A DNA stretch of 64,000 bases from assembly GCF_001625215.2 (NCBI RefSeq), contig NC_030382.2:34644610-34708609 (forward strand), written 5' to 3'. Shown one piece after another: positions 37,501 through 49,492 of the stretch (the stretch's first letter is position 1; each line of letters begins with the position of its first letter). The stretch is from Daucus carota subsp. sativus. Its lineage: Eukaryota; Streptophyta; Magnoliopsida; Apiales; Apiaceae. Under the pieces are notes generated by a model. The model worked only from the letters and a program-made list of their open reading frames with translations. It did not search any database and was not told where the DNA came from. Made by a program: the position numbers and the translations under genes.

Positions 37501-37814
37501 ATATATGAAGAAAAGTTGTTCGTCAAACTCAAAAATGCGAGAGTTTGTTCCACCTGATGACAGCAAAATGACAACTCCAGAACATAGTCCCTGCGTGATT
37601 GATGATCAATCCACACAAAATTGTAAGTCCACAGACCTCTGTATCCTGTAAAATCTTTGAATAAAAATTAAGAGAGAAGAAAACTGACTAGGAAAAGCGG
37701 AGTGGTGGACTCATTCGTCCATTTATTTTCTACAAGAAGATGACCAATGACAATGCAAACACATATGAGAGCTACGAACAAGGTAATGTTGTCTACAGAA
37801 GCTGGATTTGTCAT
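31551..37814 (-). CDS. Vacuolar-type Na+/H+ (K+/H+) antiporter, NHX family, copy B
   Basis: Fourteen exons join in frame to 520 aa: 37689-37814, 37472-37590, 37163-37260, 36876-36935, 36087-36133, 35516-35710, 34995-35041, 34494-34560, 34271-34371, 34019-34120, 33689-33827, 33534-33596, 32742-32825, 31551-31865. Exons 2-13 have exactly the lengths of copy A, so the two are duplicates. Differences are a 3-residue shorter N-terminus (MTNPASVDNI), a slightly shorter C-terminus, Tyr for Cys in ATDSVYTLQ, and Pro for Leu in KKLHPGR. LFFIYLLPPI, FGEGVVNDA, WWAGLMRGVVSM and HRYWRKYDDRYMRPLFGG are present. The expected role is tonoplast cation/proton exchange for salt or K+ storage and vacuolar pH. 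Intron 5 contains a Mutator-type MITE and intron 12 a run of 23 G. Confidence 0.93.
33317..33339 (+). repeat. G23 homopolymer in NHX copy B intron 12
   Basis: Twenty-three consecutive G. The corresponding place in copy A (near 17100) has only six G in a similar context (TATGGGCCATGGGGGG). The length is likely unstable and may not be exact in the assembly. Confidence 0.85.
35753..36033. mobile_element. Mutator-type MITE with perfect 9-bp duplication
   Basis: TATATTTTA occurs at both 35744-35752 and 36034-36042. The ends GAGTAAAACGCAAAGTGGTG and CACTAACGTATACTTTACTC are imperfect inverted repeats, and GTGGCCGAACTTTATCC is mirrored by GGACAAAGTTCGGCCAC. A 9-bp duplication is diagnostic for MULEs. 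It sits in intron 5 of NHX copy B and is absent from copy A. Confidence 0.88.
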
Positions 37815-38311
37815 ATTCCTGTCGGATACTGTCAAAATTTATCCCGGCCTGAAACAAAAACAAAGATTTGAAAGCAAGGCAGCTAGGATCAGACAACTTA
37901 AACTTGAAACACAATCAGTTCATGACTTATACTTTCAATTTAACAAGATAAAAAAGAGTACATATTTTGTGTACATATTGAAGAAATTAATCATATATGA
38001 TACATGTACATGTTGCACAATGGCAAAGCTTTACAATTCGAATCATATAAAGATCTAAATTACAAACTAATGAAGATAGTTGAATTAAAGCTCATCAATA
38101 TAAAAAGTCCAAGAATTCCAACTTCATCATATATATACTAAAGAAACGAAATTAGAGAAATGCAAGAATTTAAAACGTGCTGAAAAGTGAGACCAAGTTT
38201 AAATGATACAGTTGGAGGTACAGAGCATGAACAATGGTCAAGTGATTAACTATGAAAAAACAACATATATATTAGAAAGAAACGAGAGTGAGATGGAGAT
38301 CATATGCGTAC

Positions 38312-38420
38312 CTTTATAGCGTGAGAAAGTAAGTCTCAAATGTTCGAACCAGAGAGAGAGTGAGAGTGGGAGAGTGGGAGAGATGAGAGAGACGTAAATA
38401 TAAGTAGGTGGGACTTGGGA
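38312..38420 (-). promoter_or_regulatory. 5'UTR exon and GA-rich leader of NHX copy B
   Basis: An untranslated exon ends at 38312 (donor AG|GTACGC), joined over about 460 bp to 37815-37848 before the ATG. The leader contains GAGA runs on the + strand (38352-38430). The first bases next to the intron (TTTATAGCGTGAGAAAGTAA on +) are conserved with copy A. Confidence 0.6.
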
Positions 38421-38652
38421 GAGAGAGAGAGTGAGATGGCGAGTGTGTCATGTGTGTGATGTAAGTGATCATCAATCTTATTTTGATTTTTTATAGGTTC
38501 CGAATCGGTTAACAATTATAATTACAATATATTTTTTTTTAATTTTTTTAAAGTAGGTAAATGACATGCAGGGTATTATCGACTTAAAAATTTTCTAATT
38601 GATCTTGCTCTTATTTAGGGAACTTCTTATTTTAATAAAAATTTTGTTCTTA

Positions 38653-39079
38653 GAGTATCTCCAATGGCGTTGGCTATAATCATTGGCTAAATTAGACCTG
38701 CAAGACTTTATGTAAAATTTGCTGAACCTGTAAAACATTGTGCTTCAAATAGTATTGATTGTATTGATTGGCTATAATTTAAAAATAGTATGTTATTAAT
38801 ATTTAAATTGTTATAAATAGAATATATCAGTTTAATATGGCAATAAATAATTTGTAATCCGCGGGAAGGAGGAAAATAAATTGCGGGAGATGACGTAGAA
38901 TTCACTACAGATCTGTAGTGGTTCGACAAATATAGTCATCCATAGGGGGATGGCTATAATTATAGACAATGGATGACTGTGGTTGGAGTGACATTTTTTC
39001 ACGCGGTTGGCTATATTTTTTTAATTTTGAAATGCCAACTAGACTTTTAGCTAAGGATTTCACATGGTTGGAGATGCTC
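38653..39079. mobile_element. Tourist-like MITE upstream of NHX copy B
   Basis: The ends GAGTATCTCCAATGGCGTTG and CACATGGTTGGAGATGCTC are imperfect inverted repeats, flanked by TTA at 38650-38652 and 39080-39082. Internal GGCTATAATTATAGAC-like motifs recur. It is a distant relative of the GAGCATCTCC element at 10894. Confidence 0.8.
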
Positions 39080-39082
39080 TTA

Positions 39083-40776
39083 CTAATATTCTAAAATATG
39101 TTAATTAACTTATTAAATTATTAAAAAATTAATCACGTTTGGCTAAGTTAGTGCAAGGATATCCATGATATTCGTTGTTAACAGTTAGATAAAAGGCTTT
39201 GTGGATGCGCAGTCCGCGAAGTATCACGCGAACAAAATCGGATAGCTGGTTCGATTATTAATAATTAGTTAGATATCTGACTTTCAGATCATCAAAAGTC
39301 AATTTCGATTTTGTTTTGATCAGATATTCGGATTTTGGATATCCGTTTTGATCAGATCGAAAAATTGGATTATTCGGATCCAAATTACTTATATATAATT
39401 AAACGTAATTTGTAAATTATTTTTCAATATAATTATATTTTTAACCTGTTGCAACTAAGTTTATAAATTTCAAATGATTAGTAGCAACTAGTAACTTAAA
39501 AATTAATTACTTTAGGCTTTAACATCTATAAACGGATAAAGTCTGTAAGTTAATCAACAGATAAAATCTTAAAGGATAAAGTCTGTAAATTAATGAACGA
39601 GTGAAGTTTCAACTGATAAAGCCAGTAGATCAATTTACGAATAAAGAGTATTTCAACGAATAATCAATATCTATTAAAAATGACTTTTCCTTTATTCTGA
39701 CAGATCACATGAGTTGATTTTACTAATTTGGATATGGAAGTCTATTTGGGAAATCAAAGAAGAATCAGAAACATTTTAATTCCATACAAGCAACTTGGAT
39801 TAAGATATTTTTTTTTAGTCAATGCAGACAATCCGGAAGACCTGCATAAAAAAAAGAATGAAGAAACAAGGCCTAAAATAGAGTGTTAATTTTGTCTTCT
39901 GGTTTGCTTTGTAAACTTAGGATATATAATCAAGTAGTAGCAGCACTTCACAAGTGTGAGAAAACACTAGCAAGTTTAGAAATTCTTGTGTTTTAAGTGT
40001 TGAAAAATCTAAATCTGTGTATTTGTAAGAATATCACATATTATTTCTTCAATATAAAATTATCTCGGGTGGAAAATCAAATCACCCGAAATTTCAAATG
40101 TTTTTTGTTCTTTACTCGATTATTAAATATTTGCTGTTAGTTTGTCCTTGGAATCAAAAATCTCATAAATTGTATACAAGTTGTTAGTGTAAAATAACAC
40201 TACAAGTTGACTGAAAGCAAATCAAATATAACATTTTCAACATGCATGTATGCAAGATCCCAAGCCAATCCCAATGGATCTCATTTAATATTGTGAATTT
40301 TTTCCTAATTATCTTCTGGTAACTGATATCTTAGAGATCGTGACTTCTCACTAATTGGCTCCTCATAGTTTGACTATGCATGATGTAAGTAGACATGAAA
40401 ATTAGAAGCACATTTTAATCCTTGGAAAATAAACTGATATATTAGTTTAGCGAGGATCAATATTCTGTATCCACTTCAACTGTTGAAGCTGAGTACATTA
40501 TAGATAGAGTTGTTGTGCTTACTTGTTTAGCTAGGACGATAAATCAGTTGTTGATCTACGAGATGAACTTGACAAATATGCTTATATATTATGTCAGAAC
40601 TATCATGCTTCAGTTTACTTGATTTTTCTAATTTTATATGTACACATTTGTCATCTTGTCGATTCATGCATAAGACTTATTTATTGTTTTCTGTCTTATT
40701 ATAGTGTTAAATTATTATTATGAAAATATGTGTTACACTACGTCTTACAAATATCTCTTCGTCCATTTCTTCTTTT
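39083..40776. other. Intergenic, possible LTR remnant
   Basis: No gene is seen. ATCCGAT/ATCAGAT motifs cluster around 39230-39380 (decayed element ends). The stretch 39950-40130 (stem AATTATCTCGGGTGGAAAAT with CACCCGAAATTT) resembles the R/U5 part of a Copia-type LTR, but no primer-binding site or second LTR is seen. Confidence 0.3.
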
Positions 40777-40785
40777 CAAATTAAA

Positions 40786-42088
40786 GGGAAAATAGATTTT
40801 TTTGCCACCCAACTTATTATTTGTTTAGAAACCTACCACTGAACTATAATTTTTTTCTTTTTTGCCACTAATATTAGGTTCGGATTTTTTTTTTATCACT
40901 AACGTTAGGTTCGGATTTGATTATTAACACTATGTTATTTTTTTAAGAGTTAATTGCATTTGGCACCCCTTTAATTTCAGCATGTTGCACATTGCACCTA
41001 ATAGTTTTGGAATAAACACTATGCAGCCCCTTACTTTTAACCCGTAGACACTTTGCACCCTTTCCGTTATCTTCTGCCGTTACCGTTAACTTTTGAAGGG
41101 GCATTTTGGGAAATGCCCTAAATGTGTCCTAGGTAGTTTATCTTAGAGGACGAGAGTACGGATTTTTTTACTCAGAAAGAAAATCTCAAAATTAACTTAT
41201 GGAACTATATTTATAAAAAGTGGGAACCTTAGAATACGTGACAAGTAGTGGTAAAGAACTATAAAGTCAAGTGATACCATATATTTGTAGAGTCTTAAAA
41301 TAATTCATAAAACTAAATTTTTTAGGTTTTTAAAATACCTGTTAAGGGCTTATCCTCTGTCGTCCCAGGTCTTGGGTTCGACCCTGGCTCATGTCGAGAA
41401 TATCTTAGAACAGATACTCATTTGTAAGGCTATAAGCCATATTTGTCAAAAAAAAAAAAAAATACCTGTTAAACTCTCATACTTCAAGGTAAACTAGCTA
41501 AGGGACACATAGATGACTGTATATAATGTTATAGACACATATCATATCACCTTAATATTGCAGACTACCACTATATTTTTATAATGCTAAAAAAATGACA
41601 TATTGTTAATAATCAAATTAAAACATAATGTTAGTGACAAGAAAAAATCCAACGTTTTTTTAAGGAAAAAAAACCAACATTAAATTTTATTCAAAAAAAA
41701 TAAAATAAAATAATTTTTGAAATTTTTTGGAGTCTCAAAATGGGTGTCCAACTCTCGTCCTCCAAGGTAAACTACCTGGGACACAACATAAAGATATAGA
41801 CACATATCAGATCGCTATTATATTGCAGACTAACACTATATTTTAATAATACTAAAAAAATAACATATTGTTAATAATCAAATCAGATCGCTATTATATT
41901 GCAGACTAACACTATATTTTAATAATACTAAAAAAAATAACATATTGTTAATAATCAAATCCGAACCTAACGTTAGTGACAAAAAAAAGTCCGAACCTAA
42001 CATTAGTGACAAAAAAGAAAAAAATTATAGTTCAGTGGTAGGTTTCTAAACAAATAATAAGTTGGGTGGCAAAAAAATCTATTTTCCC
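40786..42088. mobile_element. Long-TIR Mutator-like non-autonomous element
   Basis: CAAATTAAA lies at both 40777-40785 and 42089-42097, a 9-bp duplication. The ends GGGAAAATAGATTTTTTTGC and its mirror are the start of inverted repeats about 165 bp long (GCCACCCAACTTATTATTTG, ACCTACCACTGAACTATAAT, and GTTAGGTTCGGA twice). There is no transposase frame. The interior holds a SINE (41346-41458) and a 76-bp tandem duplication (41808-41883 and 41884-41959) with a third, more diverged relative near 41550. Confidence 0.9.
41346..41458 (+). mobile_element. 5'-truncated tRNA-derived SINE
   Basis: It begins GGGCTTATCCTCTGTCGTCC, has the B box GGGTTCGACCC and ends in TTGTC plus 14 A. It matches the SINE at 2678-2814 closely but lacks its first ~28 bases, including most of the A box. 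A 14-bp duplication flanks it (41332-41345 and 41459-41472). It is inserted in the Mutator-like element. Confidence 0.88.
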
Positions 42089-42669
42089 CAAATTAAATAA
42101 TAAGAATGAGCTGACGACAGGATGTAATATACTTATAGTTCAAGATATTAAAGAAATCATTTTTTGAACTTAAAATGATATGCTTATGAAAAATGTATTC
42201 ATGACCTATGCACGATGAATTTATAGTTTTGACCAATGATGGTGAAATTTATAAAAATGATGAAAGGAGTCAAGTTATAAACTTAAAGACGTCGTATATA
42301 AAAGAAATATTTTTAAAATTTCAAAATTACGCATCAAAATGATTGTAAAATTAATTTTTATTATATTGGTCAAATTTAATTGGTCATTTTTGATCAAATT
42401 TGACCATCAACACGTCAACAAAAGTTTGTCATTTTTATCTTAGATATCTTGATATTCTTCAAGATTGATTTTTGTTGAACTCGAAGATATTCACTGTAAA
42501 TATCAAAATGTCTACATATTTGTTTTCATGTAAGTTACGACCATTGATATTTATTTATATTATTTTACCCCTCAAACAAATTTAATACTACTTATTATAA
42601 TATAAAATCAACATATTTTTATACTTTTAGCCAATAATTTATATTTCCTCTGTCCCTCTCATTTTTTTA

Positions 42670-43789
42670 GGGTTAATTATCTAGTTGGTCACTGAAGTGG
42701 ACTTAATGTATCAAATTGGTCACTGAACTCAAAACGGTATCAAAATGGTCACTGGAGTGGCCATAAATATCAAATAAGTATCTTGAAATATAAGTTCAAG
42801 CAGTAAAAATATTATTGGGGTTTATATCAAACGGGCCACTCGTTGGGTCAAAATATCTCACTTGACACACATGTCTCAACGGGAACTCATTTAAGCCACT
42901 ATAAACCAAATAATATCATTTTACCCACATCATTATTCATACCTTTTTACTTAATCATTTATAAAAAATTAGCCGTTTGTTTTTTTACTACGAAACCACT
43001 TCGAGTACTTTCATAATTATCTCTAATATTTATCAAAATAATTTGGGAAATTATAAAGTAACATAACAAGAGTGATCAAATAAATATAAATTTATAGCTA
43101 CATATATTTTTAATTACATAGTTATGTTGCTTTAAAAATTCTCAAATTATTTTGATAAATACTAGAGTCAATTATGAAAGTACTCGAAGTGGTTTCGTTG
43201 TAAAAAAACAAACGGTTAATTTTTGATAAATGATTAAATAAAGATGTATGAATAGTGATGTGGGTAAAATGATATGTATTTGGTTTATAGTGACTTAAAT
43301 GAGTCCCCGTTGAGATGTGTGGGTCAAGTGAGATATTTTGATGCAACGAGTGGCCAGTTTGATATAAAACCCAAATATTATTTATAAAGTTTTACGCATT
43401 ATTTTTGAATGTTGCCAAAACCAAGTAAAAGGTTATCACTTCTCATATTTATGATAATATATTTAGATTTTATCAAGTTTATTTATTATTTATTTTTAAT
43501 TAAAACAAAGAAAATAACTATATAATAAAATATAAATAATAAATACACTCGATAAAATATAAATATATTATTTTAAATACTAGAAGTCATAACCTTTTAG
43601 TTGGTTGTGGTAACATTTAAAAATAATGTGTAAAACTTTATAAATAATATTTTTACCACTTGAACTCATATTTCAAAGTACTTGTTTGATATTTATCGTG
43701 ACTTTAGTGACCATGTTGATACCGTTTTGAGTTCGTTGACCAACTTGATGCATTCAGTCCACTTCAGTGATCAACTTGATAATTAACCC
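42670..43789. mobile_element. Foldback element with ~400-bp arms
   Basis: GGGTTAATTATCTAGTTGGT at the left end mirrors ATCAACTTGATAATTAACCC at the right. The match continues through CACTGAAGTGGACT, AAAACGGTATC, CGAGTGGCC and ACCACTTCGAGTACTTTCAT to a centre near 43095. The right arm is split by a second inverted repeat at about 43379-43650. It is non-coding. A transcript through it would form a very long hairpin. Confidence 0.88.
43379..43650. mobile_element. Second inverted-repeat element nested in the foldback
   Basis: TTTATAAAGTTTTACGCATT near 43381 mirrors AATGTGTAAAACTTTATAAA near 43624-43643. GTTGCCAAAACCAAGTAAAA mirrors TTTTAGTTGGTTGTGGTAAC. It has no equivalent in the left arm of the foldback, so it was inserted later. 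Confidence 0.8.
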
Positions 43790-43923
43790 ACTCGTATATT
43801 TTATATGGGCCTTAAAATGTGTCCTGAGCATTAATGCGAAAAAAATTGTAAAAAAATGTAAAATATACTTTCATAATTTATTTTCAAATTTTGATTTTTT
43901 TGTAGAAAAAGTAAACATTAAGA

Positions 43924-44398
43924 TGGATGTATTCGATTGAGATTTTAAAACTTTTTTTTCATTCATTAAATCCGGAGGTATTCGATTGAGATTGTTTGAA
44001 ATCCATTAAAATCTTGGGGTATTCAATTGGGATTTTGAATTATGCTACAAAATCTGGTGATATTCAATTGGGATTTTAAATTATGCTTTAAAATCCGATG
44101 GTATCAACTGAGATTGTTTAAAATCCATTAAAATATGATGGTATTCAATTGCTGATAGATTTTTTTGAATTTCATAAAATGATGGATTTTGTGGGATTTT
44201 TTAGTATATTTTAAATTTTAAATTTTTTGAAATCCCACCAAAATTCATGAGATTTTGCAGCATTGTGGTTAAATCGTAAATAATCTATATAAACTCTACG
44301 ATATTTTATCAAGAAACCACAAAAAATCAAAATCACATACAATCCATTAAAATCATTAGACTAAAAACTATTAATTAAAATCACAATCGAATATACCC
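43924..44398. mobile_element. Small element with subterminal tandem repeats
   Basis: GGATGTATTCGATTGAGATT at the left is mirrored by AAAATCACAATCGAATATAC at the right. Inside, ~55-bp units with GGTATTCAATTGGGATTTT and AAATCCATTAAAATC repeat about four to five times. Type undetermined (hAT- or PIF-like). Confidence 0.5.
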
Positions 44399-44956
44399 TG
44401 TAAATTTTTATTCAGGAGAAAAAAATTTCAAAATAATTATTAAACTATATTTTATGAAAGTATTAATATGCGAATCGAGCCTCCGTCCCTCAATATAAAC
44501 AATTGAGGGGACGAAGGGAGTATTACTCTGGTCAACCGATTTAATTTGAATATGCATAAAAGATATTATGCATCTATGAACATTATCATTTATATTTGCA
44601 AGTATTCATTGTTCAAAGATTGCATATATGAATAATATTATATTATTATTGGTAGAGTATGGCCTATTGTGATTCTTATCATATGTATATATTAAATATA
44701 AAAAATTAGTAGGCCATAGGATATATACTATACTTAATGGTATTATAATATCTAATTTTTTCCCTTGAGAGAGTTAAAGTATATCTCCATTTTTTATTTT
44801 TATGATTCCGGGTTGATATTATTCTAATATTCAAGATTTGTTAAAATTTCAATAATAAACATATTTATATCATATGTATGAGTAACACTAGATATCCAAA
44901 ATTAAACCTTTTGACACCTATAAATAGGTACAAGATATATACTCATTTCTAAATAA
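44399..44956. other. Flank of the Helitron 3' end
   Basis: AT-rich, with no gene. A short pair of Stowaway-like ends (CCTCCGTCCCTCAATATAAA and ATTGAGGGGACGAAGGGAG) lies back to back at 44481-44521, probably a deletion derivative. The Helitron target is the A at 44956 (T on the transposon strand). Confidence 0.45.
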
Positions 44957-44985
44957 CTAGGTCTTTTTGCCCGCGCTTCGCGTGC
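44957..44985 (-). other. Helitron 3' terminus: hairpin plus CTAG
   Basis: The stem is formed by 44969-44975 and 44979-44985 (six of seven pairs) with a 3-base loop. The CTAG end is 44957-44960. The next bases on the minus strand are TT, fitting insertion between A and T. Rolling-circle transposition is terminated at such sites. Confidence 0.8.
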
Positions 44986-46053
44986 TCTAAGAATTGTTTT
45001 TTTTAATTTTCTTAAAGTATTGTTGGTCATCTATTTTTATACCATTTTTCCACTGCAGTGTTCTGCTTTTAAATTTGTTGTTTTTTCTAGTATGAAATTG
45101 TATATATACCGTATAAATAGTCATAGGTAATTTAAACATTACTATCATCGAAACTATAATGATATCTTTGTAATTTTATCATAGATCCTTATGCTGAGTT
45201 AATAAAATTTATATTAAATTCCGATAATAGTGTAAAATATAGTAAGGTATCTATATTATATAATAATAACACAGTAAAATATATAAAAACTTGTGCATCA
45301 AGAATCATCTATACTTCTACAATCGGCAAAAGAACCTTAACTACAAACCTGTGAAAATTAGAAAAGGTTGTGATCGATACTTTGGCATTCATATATCTAA
45401 ACCAAAAAAAAAAATTATATGTTATAATATGTTTTTAATTTTTTAATCCATAACCTAAATAAATTTGTGAAATCAATAATCAATATCTATAATAATAATA
45501 ATAATAATACTAATAATAACATACATCGGAACAAATACAATATTCGATAATTTGTTAAGATCATTTTTATAATTATGACAGTATACAAAATTAATAATAC
45601 ACAAATGAGAGGCCGAAAATAAAATAAATTTCAGCATTCGACAACATACATGTCATATGCACCTAAAAATCAATATATTATAACATGTTCATATTTTTGT
45701 GCCTGATGATATGTTATATGTTAAATTTTTGATTCGCTCTAATATTGATAAAATATAAAATATTTTTATTAGTGTTTTTTATTTTATTATCCAATAATAT
45801 ATGTTTGAACATTGGAAATTGATAAAATGAAAACAATTATTAAGAGGAATCAATTTAATTTACAGGTACTGACAACAGGGAAGAGTAATAAAAGGCTTAT
45901 TAAACTACTCTGTCCTAAAAGGCTACCGTACCTATTTCTACGCTCTAAACCCTGGTTGTATGCGACGGTGCTTAGAAGCTCAATCGTGTTCTCCACAGTG
46001 CAGCATTCCCTTGTTCTTGTTGTAAAATTGCTCCAGACTTGTCGATCACCAAG

Positions 46054-48705
46054 ATGAAGGTACACCTACTCATTGCTGCTTCATCGTTTTCAATCGATCG
46101 CTTTCAATTGAACTATATACAATTGGTTACATTACTTCACATTGTTCTCGTTATTTTGCTTTTTCTAATTTCTTGGATTGAATTTGTATATAACATCTGT
46201 ATTAACTCTGATTACAAATCATTCTAAGTTCTGCTCTTTACCTAAATTAGTTGTTGTGTGAATACTTGGCAGCAGTGCTGTGTCAAATTAGAACACATGC
46301 ACTCCAGTATCTTGTAGATTATATATCTGTGTGTTTCCCTTTTTGATTAAATTTGTAATATTCGAATCCAGGATGAAAATAGCCTTGACTCAAGGTGGAC
46401 AAAGTTGTTTAATAAGGGTATGTTTTGATCCCTGCTGTGTTGATGATAATTCCGTGTTGATCATGTCCTGATGTGTACCTGTTTTCACTGTCTATGTAAT
46501 TTAGGGAAATTGGATAAGAAATGTAGCTTTCTCGCCGCAAACATAGAATGCGACATCTTTGGGGCAGTGGTAATGGTCAAGTTATCATTATAACATGTTT
46601 CCTTTACTGTCATACCCATATCTATAAAATTCATTTTTTTTGTATGCATTGAATACAGAGGGTTCCAGCAGCATTCCACGATAGATATGGTGATTTCCTT
46701 CGTAGTCAGCTAGGAATAAGATGTAAAAAAATACCTGTGGCCTGCAAAATATGACAAAGCAGTCAGGAAGATTTACGATATTGGTAAATTCATGAGATAT
46801 TATGGTCTGACGGTGTACAATGTTGCCTTGTTTGAGTACTACGGGGATGGTTTGTTTGAGGTTCAGATTTTCAGGGACACTACTGTCGAATGTCTCTATC
46901 CTAAAATGCATCCAACTGAGTTCTTTAAAACAACTGGCAAGTATTATGACGAAGAGGACTATATTTTGGACACGAAATCTTTGGAATTGGAAAAACAATT
47001 ATCTCTTCTCTGTTTTAATGCTTGCGCTAACAAAACTGATTTTGTTGAGATGTGCCTTTCAGAACAAAATCTTAGTCCACACCTTCATAATCTGGTGAGT
47101 TAATTTCTGTGGAACGTGTACAAATTAAAACTCTGCTAAGCTTATGTAATTATGTCTGCTTATTGCTATTTGGTGTGTAAATATATTTTGCCGTTTGCTT
47201 CTGGCACACATGTTTATGGAATGTACTCCATTATATTCCTGATTCTTTAGTATTTAAAAGTTATAATTATCTACACGTCGACACTGAATAACAGGAATTA
47301 GATCCTTCCTGGGAGAAGTTTTATAACAGATGGGATGATGGCAGCAAAGTTGTCCTGAGGTTAGAAAGGACACACTGGGAAGTCTTTGTCAGTTGGCAGA
47401 ACAATAGGTGCTCGTTCGGCAGAGGCTGGATAGATTTTGTAAGGGAAGCCGGTCTTCAAGCAGGAGATAATCTGCTACTTTTCAAACACAACACAGACGA
47501 AGAAAATATCTTAAATTTCTGCATCTTCAAAGCCGAGGCCTGGTCTGATGCGTGTGTTGAGGGTATATAACATAACCCTTCTCTTTTCAGTTTAAAGCTT
47601 CAATTCCATAGCCTTGGTATATGACTATGTGTTTATTATATGTAATGATCAGGGACGTCCAATGCTGAACATTCATTCTATAAAATGGTGTATCCACATG
47701 CTGCGAAGGAAGGACACTTTGTGAGTTCGTATGCATAATAAAGTTTGTTATTAATTTCGCACTTATAATATATACCTCATTATCCTTATTTTTTATCAAA
47801 TTCACAGGTTCTTCCAAGACTGTTTAGCAAGAAATATTGTAGACATTTGTGTAGAATTAGGCAAGTTGATGTTGATGATAGAAGCTGGTACATTTTCTAT
47901 AATGTGCCAAATGGTTATATCTACAACCTTGAGGATATGCTAAAGCATTTCAAGGTCATCGAAAAGGAGGCGATTGTTTTTTCCATGAACAGCAGTAATG
48001 TCATGACTGCTAGAATCTTTCAGAAAGATGGCATGGAGATAGCCTACAAAAGAAGAATCCGAAGCGCCAAGTACCTTGGAGATGAACACTGGTTTCTAAA
48101 GCCTGATCTGAGAAGTGATTATGGTACAATCCTAAAATCTTAATACTGTAACATTTATCTATACAGCACTATTTGAATTTGCTATTAAAAGTCTGTAATT
48201 CCAACTGTTTCTCCTCTTAAGATTTAGAAGAGGACAGCGAACAAAGCTTGGAATCCTCTGGTGGAAATGCTGGTGTTGCCAATGATATGGCAGAGAATGA
48301 TCTGCAGTTCAACATCACAGTCTCTACTCTACTCGTTGATAAGAAAACACATGGCCCGGTATCAAAATAATTTCTTGATAATATCTAGAGTAACATATTC
48401 TTATTGTTTGTACAATTTAAGAGGACTCCTTATATCTCCTGTTATTTGTTTCACCACAGTTTATTCCAGTTGCCGTTCATCCTCCAAACCGTGCATGGAA
48501 GAAAGGCGATGAAGTTGAGCTTAGAACAGAGAAAGGTTCTTGGAGATTAGGCATGGTGTTGCACGGCAATCGTGCACGACTGTCTGCTGGCTGGAATAAA
48601 TTTGCAAGGGATAATGAATACAAAGTTGATGATGTTCTAAGCTGGCAGCTGATGGAAGAAAACGGGACTGATGTGTTTCTTGTGACCAAAGTAGCTCCAG
48701 TTTAG
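46054..48705 (+). CDS. REM-type multi-B3-domain protein, one frameshift
   Basis: Exons 46054-46059, 46372-46417, 46505-46569, 46659-47094, 47295-47562, 47653-47720, 47808-48123, 48222-48358 and 48460-48705 have GT-AG borders and matching phases, giving about 528 aa. B3-like segments appear in exons 3-4 (VPAAFHDRYGDFL then EYYGDGLFEVQIF), exon 5 (WEVFVSWQNNRCSFGRGWID), exon 7 (VLPRLFSKKYCRHLC) and exon 9 (KGSWRLGMVLHGNRARLSAG). Proteins of this plant family bind DNA in the nucleus. In exon 4 a run of seven A (46725-46731) shifts the frame by one; everything before and after fits if the run is six. The gene lies inside the Helitron, opposite to its other large genes, 1.1 kb from the 3' end. Confidence 0.78.
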
Positions 48706-49492
48706 GTTTAAGAAAACTTGCAACAACAGTATAATTCCTATTTGACATGTACTTTCGATCATGGTTTCAACGTATGCTTTAACTTTGTTTGGTTGGAGAT
48801 GTGGATAATGAGCACTTTTGCAAGTTTGATTTGATAAACTTGACAATGTTGGTTGCGATACTATATTTTGGTTGGAATGATTTGGCGTTGAAATATATAT
48901 ATTAAGAAGTCATTATCTCGTTATTTAAATGTATCATACTGCCATTTTTTATTATCTTTAATAAATCTTAACAGGTAAGTTAGTCATCAAAATCATGTTT
49001 CCCAAAAAGGATTAGACTTTTAATTGATTTAAATTTAAATTTAATAAAGATTGAAATAAAAATCTGCATTCCTATGTTAAGAATTTAGAACTTAATCCTT
49101 TATAATTCTTAAAGTTACTTTTTTTCGATTTGGTTCAGTTGAAAAAACTTAAAGCAACAAACCAACGATTATTAACTAATTAATCATTATATACCGATAC
49201 AGAATCTCCACTTCTAAATCAAGTATTTGAGAGTAATTAGATAGACAAAAAAATATAATAAGGACTAATAGATAAAGAATCAAAGAACAACCACAACTAT
49301 TAAAAATCCAAGCTCAAATATCATAGGAACCTCGACAATCAATACCAAATATTTAAAAGAGTACATAACTGTAAACAATAGTGGAGAGTTCAAAATGTCC
49401 AAGCTTATTAATATTATTTGTCATAATGAATAAAAATAGTAGAACATCTTCGTGTTCTAGGAATGGCAGATGTCCTCCGATGCTTCAACAAA

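Noticed and set aside
45249..45275. TCTATATTATATAATAATAA, resembling a plant Helitron 5' start on the + strand.
   Set aside because: The sequence is low-complexity AT and in the wrong orientation to pair with the 3' end at 44957; it is probably chance.
45493..45530. TAA/AAT trinucleotide run.
   Set aside because: An ordinary microsatellite; not reported as a feature.
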